Assembly (NCBI GenBank): GCA_947176045.1
Contig: CAMWPF010000080.1
Span: 1-6,768, forward strand
Direction of reading: 5' to 3'
Origin: an uncultured Treponema sp.
GTDB taxonomy: Bacteria; Spirochaetota; Spirochaetia; Treponematales; Treponemataceae
DNA length: 6,768 nucleotides
In this document: in pieces, positions 1 to 5,179 of the stretch
Position numbering within the stretch: the stretch's first letter is position 1
How the letters are laid out: every line of letters begins with the position of its first letter
Program-made: the position numbers and the translations under genes
The notes under the pieces: model-generated
What the model saw: only the letters and a program-made list of their open reading frames with translations
What the model was told of the DNA's origin: nothing
Database searches by the model: none

Positions 1-1023
1 ACGGAGCGCATTCCGCTCGCGCAGAAGGCAATCATCCGCGCCTGCCGCACTGCGGGAAAGCCAGTCATCACGGCGACGCAGATGCTTGATTCCATGATTG
101 TCAATCCGCGCCCCACCCGCGCGGAGCTTACGGACGTCTCAAACGCGGTCTTCGACGGGACGGACGCGGTCATGCTTTCCGGCGAGACGGCGGGCGGAAA
201 GTACCCGGTCGAATCGGTCGCGACGATGGCGCTCATCACCAGCACGACGGAGCAGTCCGAGGAATACATCAGCCGCATGAACCTCGCCGATATGAACTAC
301 ACGCCGGGCAGCGAAATCGGGCACATCGTCGCGCACTGCGCCTACAAGCTGGCGCGCAACCTTGGCGCGAAGGCAGTCATCATTCCGACGCTCCATGGAA
401 ACACGGCGCGGATGATCGGCAGCTTCCGTCCGGAGCAGATTGTCATCGCCGTAACGCCGGACAAGAAGGTGTCCCGCCAGCTCATGATCCAGTGGGGCGT
501 CTCGCCCGTCCTCTGCAAGGTCGCCGATGATTCGGAGGCGATGATCCAGAACGCCGTCAAGCTGGCGCTGGACAGCGGAGCAATCCACCTTTCCGACAAA
601 GTCGTCATGTGCGCCGGAATTCCGCTTTCCAGCCCGCTCATGGTCAACACCGTCAAAGTCCTCCTCGTCGGAAACGTCATCGCCCGCGGTACGGCGTTCG
701 GTCATGCGGACGCGGAGGCGACGCGCGCCAGGGGACGCGTCATCCATATCGAAGACCTGCTGGAGCTGAAGGACAAGGTGAAGCTCCACCACCATACGAT
801 CCTCGTCTGCCATCGGATTGCGGAGGAGCATATTCCCGCGCTGCGCATTGTGGACGGCGTCATCGCGGAGGCTGGAAGCGACATTCCGCCGGAGCAGCTC
901 GCGCTCATCAACGACGCGCTCGTCTGGGTGGAGAACGTGCCGGACGCGCAGCGGGTTTTGGAGGACGGCGTATCGGTAACGATCGACGGCGAGCAGGGGC
1001 TTGTCTACGAGGGGCTTGTCTGA
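1..1023 (+). CDS. pyk: Pyruvate kinase, C-terminal part (5' end outside window)
   Basis: Cytoplasmic glycolytic enzyme that converts phosphoenolpyruvate and ADP to pyruvate and ATP. The reading frame is open from base 1, so the visible 340 residues lack the N-terminus. The TATQM motif (fragment residues 24-28), the NPRPTRAE segment just after it and MLSGETA (58-64) belong to the catalytic barrel. The regulatory C domain follows to about residue 222. After it comes an extension of about 115 residues resembling the PEP-utiliser-like extra C-terminal domain of Bacillus/Geobacillus pyruvate kinases. In those proteins this domain carries a TSHA sequence around a histidine; here the matching stretch (about 292-299) reads GSDIPPEQ, so the histidine is missing. 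The family match is clear; the alignment of the extension is by eye. An 11-bp direct repeat (996-1006 and 1011-1021) makes the terminal GLV-YE-GLV. The stop overlaps the next start by one base, which implies an operon with translational coupling. Confidence 0.95.
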   Translation, partial: TERIPLAQKAIIRACRTAGKPVITATQMLDSMIVNPRPTRAELTDVSNAVFDGTDAVMLSGETAGGKYPVESVATMALITSTTEQSEEYISRMNLADMNYTPGSEIGHIVAHCAYKLARNLGAKAVIIPTLHGNTARMIGSFRPEQIVIAVTPDKKVSRQLMIQWGVSPVLCKVADDSEAMIQNAVKLALDSGAIHLSDKVVMCAGIPLSSPLMVNTVKVLLVGNVIARGTAFGHADAEATRARGRVIHIEDLLELKDKVKLHHHTILVCHRIAEEHIPALRIVDGVIAEAGSDIPPEQLALINDALVWVENVPDAQRVLEDGVSVTIDGEQGLVYEGLV

Positions 1024-2042
1024 TGCGGCTGACGCTGCTCGGCACGGGGACGAGCCACGGCATTCCGTGCATCGCCTGCGATTGCCCGGTCTGCCGTTCC
1101 AGCGACAGCCGCGACAACCGGCTCCGATGCAGCGCCTATGCGTCGCACCGCACGGCGGACGGCGGCGAGGCGCACATCCTGATTGACATCGGACCGGAAT
1201 TCCGCGTGCAGGCGCTGAAATACGGCATCACGGCGGTGGACTGCGTGCTGCTCACGCACAGCCACGCCGACCACCTGCACGGCCTCGACGACATCAGGAT
1301 TTTCGGACACACGACATCTTCCGACGAGCGGCGGGGAACAGACGAATCGGACTGCCGCGCACCCGCGGGAAGCGAGCCGCCAGCCGACCAGCCGGAATTG
1401 CCGCAGACGGAGACCCGCGGCGGCGGAAAGCCGGACGCGGCGCGGCGGCAGATTCCGCTGTACGCAAACCGGCAGACGATCCGCGACGTCCGCTCCCGAT
1501 TCTCCTACATCTTCAAAAGGACGCAGACCGGCGGCGGAAAGCCGAGCCTCTCGCTCCAAAACTGCGCCCGCCTTGCGGAAAAAAATCCGCCAGACACGGG
1601 CGGCATCCGCGTCCGCCCGGTTCCCATGCTTCACGGAACCGTCCGCACCACCGGCTGGCTCCTTTCCGTTCCCGGCACGGACGGCAGGATGCATTCCATC
1701 GCCTATCTTACGGACTGCAACGCCATCAGCGGGCGCACCCTCCGCGAACTCCGCGGCGAGGCGGACGTTCTGGAGCATCTGGTCATCGACGGACTGCGCG
1801 AAAAGCCGCACAGCACGCATTTTTCCTATCTGGAAGCGCTGGCGGCGGCGGAAGCGCTGCGCCCGCGGCACACGTGGCTCACCCACATCTGCCACACGAT
1901 GAGCCACGTCCAGATTTCCAGCTATCTGCGCGCGCATCTCGCCGGCTTTCCCGCGCTCGAATCGATTGTCCGCGGCGGCGGCTCGGTGGAGCCTGCATAC
2001 GACGGGCTTGTCCTTACCGCGGCGGAGGAAGCAGAGCGCTGA
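1023..2042 (+). CDS. MBL-fold metallo-hydrolase, PhnP-like
   Basis: A 339-residue metallo-beta-lactamase-fold protein of the PhnP-like group (phosphodiesterase-type hydrolases binding two metal ions). It opens with an LGTGTSHG strand-loop and a CxxC-type segment (CIACDCPVC), as in PhnP relatives that hold a structural metal. The core motif THSHADH gives H79, H81, D83 and H84. Further likely metal ligands are H204 (MLHG), D231 (LTDC) and H288 (THICH); LVIDGLR precedes the last. I chose the ATG at 1023 because LGTGTS normally begins within a few residues of the start, a GAGG lies at 1009-1012, and the start overlaps the pyk stop. Two loops are longer than usual for the family: residues about 97-143, polar and Pro/Gly/Asp/Glu-rich, and about 166-196. 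Both contain GGGKP encoded by an identical 15-base sequence. The exact substrate cannot be told; PhnP-type cyclic phosphodiesterase activity is only the nearest analogy, and no phn genes are nearby. Confidence 0.9.
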   Translation: MRLTLLGTGTSHGIPCIACDCPVCRSSDSRDNRLRCSAYASHRTADGGEAHILIDIGPEFRVQALKYGITAVDCVLLTHSHADHLHGLDDIRIFGHTTSSDERRGTDESDCRAPAGSEPPADQPELPQTETRGGGKPDAARRQIPLYANRQTIRDVRSRFSYIFKRTQTGGGKPSLSLQNCARLAEKNPPDTGGIRVRPVPMLHGTVRTTGWLLSVPGTDGRMHSIAYLTDCNAISGRTLRELRGEADVLEHLVIDGLREKPHSTHFSYLEALAAAEALRPRHTWLTHICHTMSHVQISSYLRAHLAGFPALESIVRGGGSVEPAYDGLVLTAAEEAER

Positions 2043-2063
2043 ACGGGAAGATGGGACGCAGGC

Positions 2064-2102
2064 TGCCCGCAGCGGCCGGCACAAAAACGAACGCTGCGGG
2101 CA
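2064..2102. other. Perfect 11-bp hairpin after the MBL gene
   Basis: Bases 2064-2074 are the exact reverse complement of 2092-2102, an 11-bp GC-rich stem around a 17-base loop. It starts 22 bases after the MBL-fold stop codon. On the plus strand it is followed by A-rich rather than T-rich sequence, so it is not a classic intrinsic terminator there. It could be an mRNA 3'-end stabiliser, a Rho-linked or U-tract-less terminator, or a second barrier behind the rpmB terminator on the minus strand. Confidence 0.6.
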
Positions 2103-2103
2103 T

Positions 2104-2134
2104 AAAAAAAGGCCGCCCTGTTCAAGGCGGCCTT
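2104..2134 (-). terminator. Intrinsic terminator of rpmB
   Basis: Read on the minus strand, a 9-bp stem (2134-2126 with 2117-2109) with an 8-base loop leads into a run of seven T (2110-2104). It lies 42 bases beyond the rpmB stop. The plus-strand side has only two T after the stem, so it should act mainly on rpmB transcripts. Confidence 0.88.
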
Positions 2135-2176
2135 CGCATCTGCCAAAGCGTCTGGATGCAGACATCCGGCGGCGGA

Positions 2177-2404
2177 TTATTTTGTTTCTGCCTCCGCAAC
2201 AGGCTTCGGAACGCGAACCTTCTTTACAATCCAGTCGCTCCGGTAGCACTGTGTGCAGATCTTCAGCGTCATCGTCTGACCTTCAAGAATGGTCTTGACT
2301 TTGATCAGATTCGGCTTCCAAGTGCGCCGTGTATGATTGTAGGATTTGCTGACCTTGTTGCCGAACATCGTTCCCTTACCGCAAATATCGCACGTTCTAG
2401 ACAT
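2177..2404 (-). CDS. rpmB: 50S ribosomal protein L28, zinc-ribbon (C+) form
   Basis: Large-subunit ribosomal protein of 75 residues. It has the L28 pattern CDICGKG near the N-terminus, GN-VSKSYN-TRRTWKPNL in the middle, then a second cysteine pair. The cysteines C5/C8 and C50/C53 form two CxxC knuckles, marking the zinc-binding C+ form, as opposed to C- paralogues that some bacteria induce when zinc is scarce. The ATG at 2404 is chosen over an in-frame ATG at 2425: AGGTGG sits 7-8 bases before it, the protein then begins MSRTCD as L28 normally does, and no good ribosome binding site precedes 2425. The tail after about residue 64 (PKPVAEAETK) is a short charged extension. The gene appears monocistronic, with its own promoter upstream and terminator downstream; rpmG is not beside it in this window. 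Confidence 0.94.
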   Translation of the reverse strand: MSRTCDICGKGTMFGNKVSKSYNHTRRTWKPNLIKVKTILEGQTMTLKICTQCYRSDWIVKKVRVPKPVAEAETK

Positions 2405-2450
2405 ATTTATACCACCTATATTCATTGATACTGCTCATACAGATTTTTTT

Positions 2451-2479
2451 ACTATACAGACTTTTTCAAGTCATGTCAA
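2451..2479 (-). promoter_or_regulatory. Sigma-70 promoter of rpmB
   Basis: On the minus strand TTGACA (2479-2474), a 17-base spacer and TATAGT (2456-2451) form a near-consensus promoter. This predicts a start near 2444, about 40 bases before the rpmB ATG. The spacer contains a 5-bp inverted repeat (GACTT-GAAA-AAGTC, 2472-2459) that could be an operator. Confidence 0.85.
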
Positions 2480-2500
2480 TAAAACCGTCGCCGCCGGACA

Positions 2501-2536
2501 GAAAAGTTGTCAGGACAGCTCCGCACCAACGGACAA
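2501..2536 (-). terminator. Possible weak terminator of the LysR gene
   Basis: On the minus strand TTGTC (2536-2532) can pair with GACAA (2511-2507), followed by C-TTTT-C (2506-2501), 8 bases after the LysR stop. The stem is only 5 bp and the loop 20 bases, so termination would be inefficient. The separate rpmB promoter nearby makes a boundary here plausible, but some readthrough into rpmB is equally possible. Confidence 0.25.
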
Positions 2537-2543
2537 ACGGCGG

Positions 2544-3425
2544 CTACAGCCGGTGTTCCGCAGCGGCGCGAAAATATTCGGTGAGGAAATGGTAGAACCG
2601 TTCGACCGCGCCGTTATCCTGCTTGTTCTTGCGCCCGGTAATGAGGATGTCGCGGCTGCACACGGGATCCGCAATTTCCAGAAGAAGCACTTTTTCGGTG
2701 TCCAGCTTCCCCCACGAAAATTCCGGCCAGAAGCCGATGCCCATGTTCGCCGCAATCATATTGCGGACGGCGGAGGGACTGTCGCTTTCAAAAATAATCC
2801 GCGGCGCAATCCCCGCGTTCATGCAGTACTTGTCGCAGATCTGCCGCAGCTGGCGCGAGCCGAGCAGCGCGATGAAGCCGAGGTCGCGGACATCGCGGAG
2901 CGCAATTGACCGCACGCCTTGAAACCGCGGGATGTTCGGCACGGCGAGATAGATTTTCTCCGTGCAGACGAACAGCAGGTCGTGTCCCGCCGGCGGCAGC
3001 TGGTAGAACAGCCGCGTCGTCACGCAGACGTCGTACAAGTCGCTCTGCGCGTTCTGCTTCAATTCAATCCGCAGGGAGTCGTCAATCTTCTGATATTCGA
3101 TGACCGCGTCCGTCGCCAGCGACGACGCCGCAAGGACGTTCAAGTGCAGGGTCCGGTTCTCGGCCTTCGCCATCTGCCGGAGATGCTCCGGCAGCTCGTC
3201 AAGATTGCGGAGCATCGGCTCCACCTTTTCAAGGAAATAGGCTCCGTAGGGCGACAGCGCGATGTTCCTGCCCTTCGCCACAAACAGCGGCACGCCAAGC
3301 TCGCTTTCCAGACGGTGCATAGCCTGCGTCAGCGCCGGCTGCGCCACATTCAGAATGCGCGCGGCCTTCGTCACATGCTCCAAGCGGGCGACTTCCACAA
3401 AATACCGAAGCTGCGTCAGCTCCAT
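2544..3425 (-). CDS. LysR-type transcriptional regulator
   Basis: DNA-binding regulator of 293 residues, typical LysR length. The N-terminal winged helix-turn-helix begins MELTQLRYFVEVA, and the recognition region (about 19-38, VTKAARILNVAQPALTQAMH) is followed by RLESELGVPLF, all textbook LysR. Residues about 90-290 form the periplasmic-binding-protein-like effector domain, with the common NMIAANMGIGFWP segment near the end. The ATG at 3425 is preferred over the longer open frame to 3509: an AGGAGG lies at 3436-3431, five bases before it, and LysR proteins start directly with this helix. The gene is transcribed away from the PQ-loop/SGNH pair, the usual LysR arrangement with its target, and a LysR-type dyad lies between them. 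The effector cannot be predicted. The C-terminal tail (EYFRAAAEHRL) looks complete. Confidence 0.94.
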   Translation of the reverse strand: MELTQLRYFVEVARLEHVTKAARILNVAQPALTQAMHRLESELGVPLFVAKGRNIALSPYGAYFLEKVEPMLRNLDELPEHLRQMAKAENRTLHLNVLAASSLATDAVIEYQKIDDSLRIELKQNAQSDLYDVCVTTRLFYQLPPAGHDLLFVCTEKIYLAVPNIPRFQGVRSIALRDVRDLGFIALLGSRQLRQICDKYCMNAGIAPRIIFESDSPSAVRNMIAANMGIGFWPEFSWGKLDTEKVLLLEIADPVCSRDILITGRKNKQDNGAVERFYHFLTEYFRAAAEHRL

Positions 3426-3490
3426 CCCATCCTCCTCTTCCGACCGGAGCGCGGAATCGCGCCGGAACGCAGTCCGCCAATCAGTTTCAC

Positions 3491-3519
3491 CTGATTCATA
3501 TTTTATCACTATAAATCAG
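3491..3519. promoter_or_regulatory. Candidate LysR operator (T-N11-A dyad)
   Basis: A 29-bp imperfect palindrome: CTGATT (3491-3496) mirrors AATCAG (3514-3519), with ATA (3498-3500) mirroring TAT (3510-3512) inside. The inner part fits the LysR box T-N11-A (T3499, A3511). It lies 66-94 bases upstream of the LysR start and downstream of the possible LysR promoter, so binding would fit autorepression. Its centre is about 90 bases before the predicted start of the PQ-loop transcript, somewhat further than usual for activation. Confidence 0.45.
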
Positions 3520-3542
3520 CCGTGTACAGCGGCATATTCATC

Positions 3543-3571
3543 ATATAAAAATATCAATATAATAAAAACAA
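3543..3571 (-). promoter_or_regulatory. Possible promoter of the LysR gene
   Basis: On the minus strand TTGTTT (3571-3566), a 17-base spacer and TTATAT (3548-3543) give a moderate sigma-70 match in the AT-rich divergent region. Such matches arise easily in AT-rich DNA, so this is tentative. Confidence 0.3.
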
Positions 3572-3583
3572 TATATTAGACAC

Positions 3584-3589
3584 TATAAT
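3584..3589 (+). promoter_or_regulatory. Consensus -10 box for the PQ-loop/SGNH operon
   Basis: A perfect TATAAT lies 63 bases before the PQ-loop start codon, but no recognisable -35 box is found 16-18 bases upstream (AT-rich sequence around 3560-3567). A consensus -10 without a -35 is what an activator-dependent promoter would look like, consistent with LysR control. An imperfect dyad (AATAT 3570-3574 with ATATT 3588-3592) overlaps it. Confidence 0.4.
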
Positions 3590-3618
3590 ATTTTCCCGCT
3601 ATGCTGTAGCAAATGATT

Positions 3619-3634
3619 TTCCGGCTGCCCGGAA
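3619..3634 (+). other. Small hairpin in the leader of the PQ-loop gene
   Basis: TTCCGG (3619-3624) and CCGGAA (3629-3634) form a perfect 6-bp stem with a 4-base loop, ending 7 bases before the GGAGG ribosome binding site (3642-3646). No T-run follows, so it is not a terminator. It may protect the 5' end or affect translation. Confidence 0.4.
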
Positions 3635-3652
3635 TAGTTCTGGAGGTTTCAG

Positions 3653-3982
3653 ATGGCAGAAATTCTTGAAAGCATAATGCTGGTTTGCTTCGGACTCTCA
3701 TGGCCGATTTCCGTCGCAAAGAACATCAAGGCGCGCTCGGCAAAGAACATGAGCTTCCGCTTCATCCTGCTCATCATCGCCGGCTACGTCGCAGGAATCA
3801 CGGCGAAGCTCTGCACGCATTCGATCAACTACGTCCTTGCCGTATACGTGCTGAACCTGGCGATTGTGTCCGTCAACATGGCGGTATATTTTGTGAACAA
3901 ACGGTACGACCGGAACGGGAAGCCGGAACTGGCGGCGGAGGCCGCAGAAAAAGACGCGCCGGCGCGGCAGGAGGCAGTCTGA
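3653..3982 (+). CDS. Small PQ-loop / SemiSWEET-like membrane protein
   Basis: A 109-residue inner-membrane protein with three predicted membrane helices, at about 5-22, 36-54 and 60-80. Helix 1 ends in SWPISVAKNIKARSAKNMSF (16-35), which resembles the PQ-loop signature (Pro followed by a basic, Lys-Ser/Ala-rich loop and a conserved Ser) of SemiSWEET and PQ-loop proteins; the usual Gln after Pro is Ile here. Bacterial SemiSWEETs are three-helix units of about 90-100 residues that pair to form a sugar carrier, and the length fits. The charged tail (84-109) is probably cytoplasmic. GGAGG at 3642-3646, six bases before ATG, fixes the start. Its stop overlaps the next start by one base (TGATG), so the two proteins are probably made in coupled amounts. 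Transport of a small solute is an inference; the substrate is unknown, and a non-transporter role cannot be excluded. Confidence 0.72.
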   Translation: MAEILESIMLVCFGLSWPISVAKNIKARSAKNMSFRFILLIIAGYVAGITAKLCTHSINYVLAVYVLNLAIVSVNMAVYFVNKRYDRNGKPELAAEAAEKDAPARQEAV

Positions 3983-4545
3983 TGGACAAGATGGAAGAAC
4001 GAATCAAGCAGTACGAAACCTTGAACCGGATTTCAAAGCAGGGCGGCATTGTATTTTTCGGCTCATCGTATTTTGCCGGCATGAACGTGGAGGAGCTTGC
4101 CGCAGACAGCGGAATCGGCGCGCCGATGTACAACCGCAGTCTGGAGAACCTGCGGATTGGCGGCACCGAGCGCATCCTGCATTCCTGCATCGAAGGGCTT
4201 CGCCCCTCGCGGATCTTCATAAACATCGGCGAAAGCGACCTTGCGGCGCACGACTTTGATATGCAGGCGTTCCTGAACCGATTCGAATGGCTCCTGCTCA
4301 GCCTGCACCGGAACTGCACCGGCTGCCAGCTGTACATCGTATCCGTGGTTTCCAGCCGCAGGAACGCGCCCGAATTGAACGCCCGCCTTAAAACCCTCGC
4401 AGACACCCTCGGCTGCACGTTCATCGACGTCTCCTCCGTCGAACATGACGCGCTCGCCTGCGTGCGGATCTTCAATATGCTCAAGCCGTATATGCGCCAG
4501 TTCCCGGTGAATTTCGCCGACGCCATGCACTATCAAGCGGTCTGA
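3982..4545 (+). CDS. SGNH/GDSL-like hydrolase family protein
   Basis: A 187-residue protein with the block order of SGNH/GDSL hydrolases. Block I is IVFFGSSYF, with the presumed nucleophile S29 in GSS instead of GDS. A block II-like YNRSLENL follows (50-57). Block III is NIGESD (81-86), where the usual GxND Asn is replaced by S85. Block V is DAMH (D180, H183), the catalytic Asp-x-x-His, four residues from the end. No signal peptide is visible, so it is probably cytoplasmic. Members cut acyl, often acetyl, esters from sugars or lipids; this substrate is unknown. Altered oxyanion-hole positions (S53 for Gly, S85 for Asn) could mean low or different activity. The ATG at 3982 overlaps the PQ-loop stop and has GGAGG about eight bases before it (3969-3973); an ATG at 3991 is a less likely alternative. 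It ends the operon with the PQ-loop gene. Confidence 0.78.
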   Translation: MDKMEERIKQYETLNRISKQGGIVFFGSSYFAGMNVEELAADSGIGAPMYNRSLENLRIGGTERILHSCIEGLRPSRIFINIGESDLAAHDFDMQAFLNRFEWLLLSLHRNCTGCQLYIVSVVSSRRNAPELNARLKTLADTLGCTFIDVSSVEHDALACVRIFNMLKPYMRQFPVNFADAMHYQAV

Positions 4546-4615
4546 CAGCTGCCTGCGCAGGAGGCGCCGCGCGGAGGACTTCCAGTTTCCGATTCCGCGC
4601 CCGGCACGGCTCCCT

Positions 4616-4644
4616 TTGACACGCGGAAGCATTTGCCATACAAT
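4616..4644 (+). promoter_or_regulatory. Strong sigma-70 promoter of the lipoprotein gene
   Basis: TTGACA (4616-4621), a 17-base spacer and TACAAT (4639-4644) give a perfect -35 box and a one-mismatch -10. Transcription should start at about 4651, some 54 bases before the ATG at 4705. It is one of the two best promoters in the window, so the small protein is probably expressed on its own and at a fair level. Confidence 0.85.
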
Positions 4645-4647
4645 CAT

Positions 4648-4681
4648 TCTGCGGGGCGCTCCAGCTCCGCAGATTTTCTTT
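4648..4681 (+). terminator. Terminator-like hairpin overlapping the promoter start site
   Basis: A 7-bp stem (4648-4654 with 4667-4673) and a 12-base loop are followed directly by TTTTCTTT (4674-4681), the form of an intrinsic terminator. It lies 102 bases after the SGNH stop and is the only good candidate to end that operon. Its left arm spans the start predicted for the promoter at 4616-4644, so RNA begun there would lack at least three bases of the arm. It could therefore stop upstream readthrough but spare the local transcript. An attenuator is the alternative reading. Confidence 0.6.
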
Positions 4682-4704
4682 CACCCATAGCGCATGGAGG
4701 CCAC

Positions 4705-5130
4705 ATGAAGAAACTGATTCCGCATACCGCCGCGCTGCTGGCAGCCTTCATCGCCGCCGCAGCGCTTGCATCCGTCGCCTGCAAGAAGGACGCCCCAAAA
4801 ACAGACAGCGCGCAGCAGCGTCCCGTCTGGCATACGTTCAGTTATGAAGAATATAATGGAATCCTGTACACGGCATGGGAGGCTGGAACGGCAAAAGGCG
4901 TCCTCTGCGGCACCATTGCCGGAATCAGCGGCAGCGTCCGCCTGAACCACGCCTGCACTGCGGAGCAGTTTGAAGTCCTCAAAGAACGGCTCGTCGAAAA
5001 CGGCGCCGACTACCTCGGCACCGCCGACGAACCGGATCTGGACGGCTATCCCGATCTGTCCGCATACCTGCCGTTCGTCATGTCGAGCGACGAGCGAGAC
5101 GCCTTGTGGCGCTCCCTCGGATTGGAATGA
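4705..5130 (+). CDS. Putative small lipoprotein, unknown function
   Basis: I do not recognise this 141-residue protein. The N-terminus is MKK followed by an Ala/Leu-rich hydrophobic stretch (8-25) and a cysteine at 26 in SVAC, then KKDAPKTDS. This suggests a lipoprotein signal peptide with a soluble domain anchored at the outer face of a membrane. The -3 residue of the lipobox is Ser rather than the usual Leu, so cleavage by ordinary signal peptidase is possible. The mature part (about 115 residues) has two cysteines, C68 and C84, that might form a disulfide, an aromatic-rich start (VWHTFSYEEYNGILYTAW) and an Asp-rich stretch (108-118). TGGAGG at 4695-4700 supports the ATG at 4705; the longer frame from 4633 would begin inside the promoter. 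It has its own promoter and is convergent with purN, so the neighbours give no clue to its job. Confidence 0.65.
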   Translation: MKKLIPHTAALLAAFIAAAALASVACKKDAPKTDSAQQRPVWHTFSYEEYNGILYTAWEAGTAKGVLCGTIAGISGSVRLNHACTAEQFEVLKERLVENGADYLGTADEPDLDGYPDLSAYLPFVMSSDERDALWRSLGLE

Positions 5131-5131
5131 C

Positions 5132-5179
5132 GCCGCGGCGCTCCGGCGCGGCAGGCTGAGCGGCGCACGCCGGCTTTTT
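5132..5179. terminator. GC-rich hairpins at the lipoprotein/purN junction
   Basis: This 48-base gap holds overlapping inverted repeats: 5132-5137 with 5147-5152 (6 bp, 9-base loop), and 5143-5148 with 5168-5173 (6 bp), the second followed by C and five T (5175-5179). The second can end the plus-strand lipoprotein transcript, with the T-run reaching the last base of the purN stop codon. On the minus strand no T-run follows, so how purN transcripts end is not evident. Confidence 0.45.

Noticed and set aside
609..1022. N-terminal extension of the MBL-fold frame into pyk
   Set aside because: The added 138 residues are an out-of-frame reading of pyruvate kinase; the family begins at LGTGTS, just after the ATG at 1023.
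1005..2249. A 414-codon open frame on the minus strand opposite the MBL-fold gene
   Set aside because: It is antisense to a gene with clear metal-binding motifs, its protein is Arg/Ala-rich without domains, and it runs through the rpmB terminator. It is a GC-rich shadow frame.
2405..2425. Upstream in-frame ATG for rpmB
   Set aside because: There is no ribosome binding site before it, whereas AGGTGG lies between it and the ATG at 2404.
3426..3509. Longer LysR start at 3509
   Set aside because: The added 28 residues precede the normal LysR N-terminal helix, and an AGGAGG is correctly placed for the ATG at 3425.
4063..4647. A 194-codon minus-strand frame opposite the SGNH gene
   Set aside because: It is antisense to a gene with SGNH blocks in order, it begins inside the strong plus-strand promoter region, and the product is unrecognisable.
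4633..4704. Longer start for the lipoprotein frame
   Set aside because: It begins before the -10 box of its own promoter, and the extra residues would bury the signal peptide.
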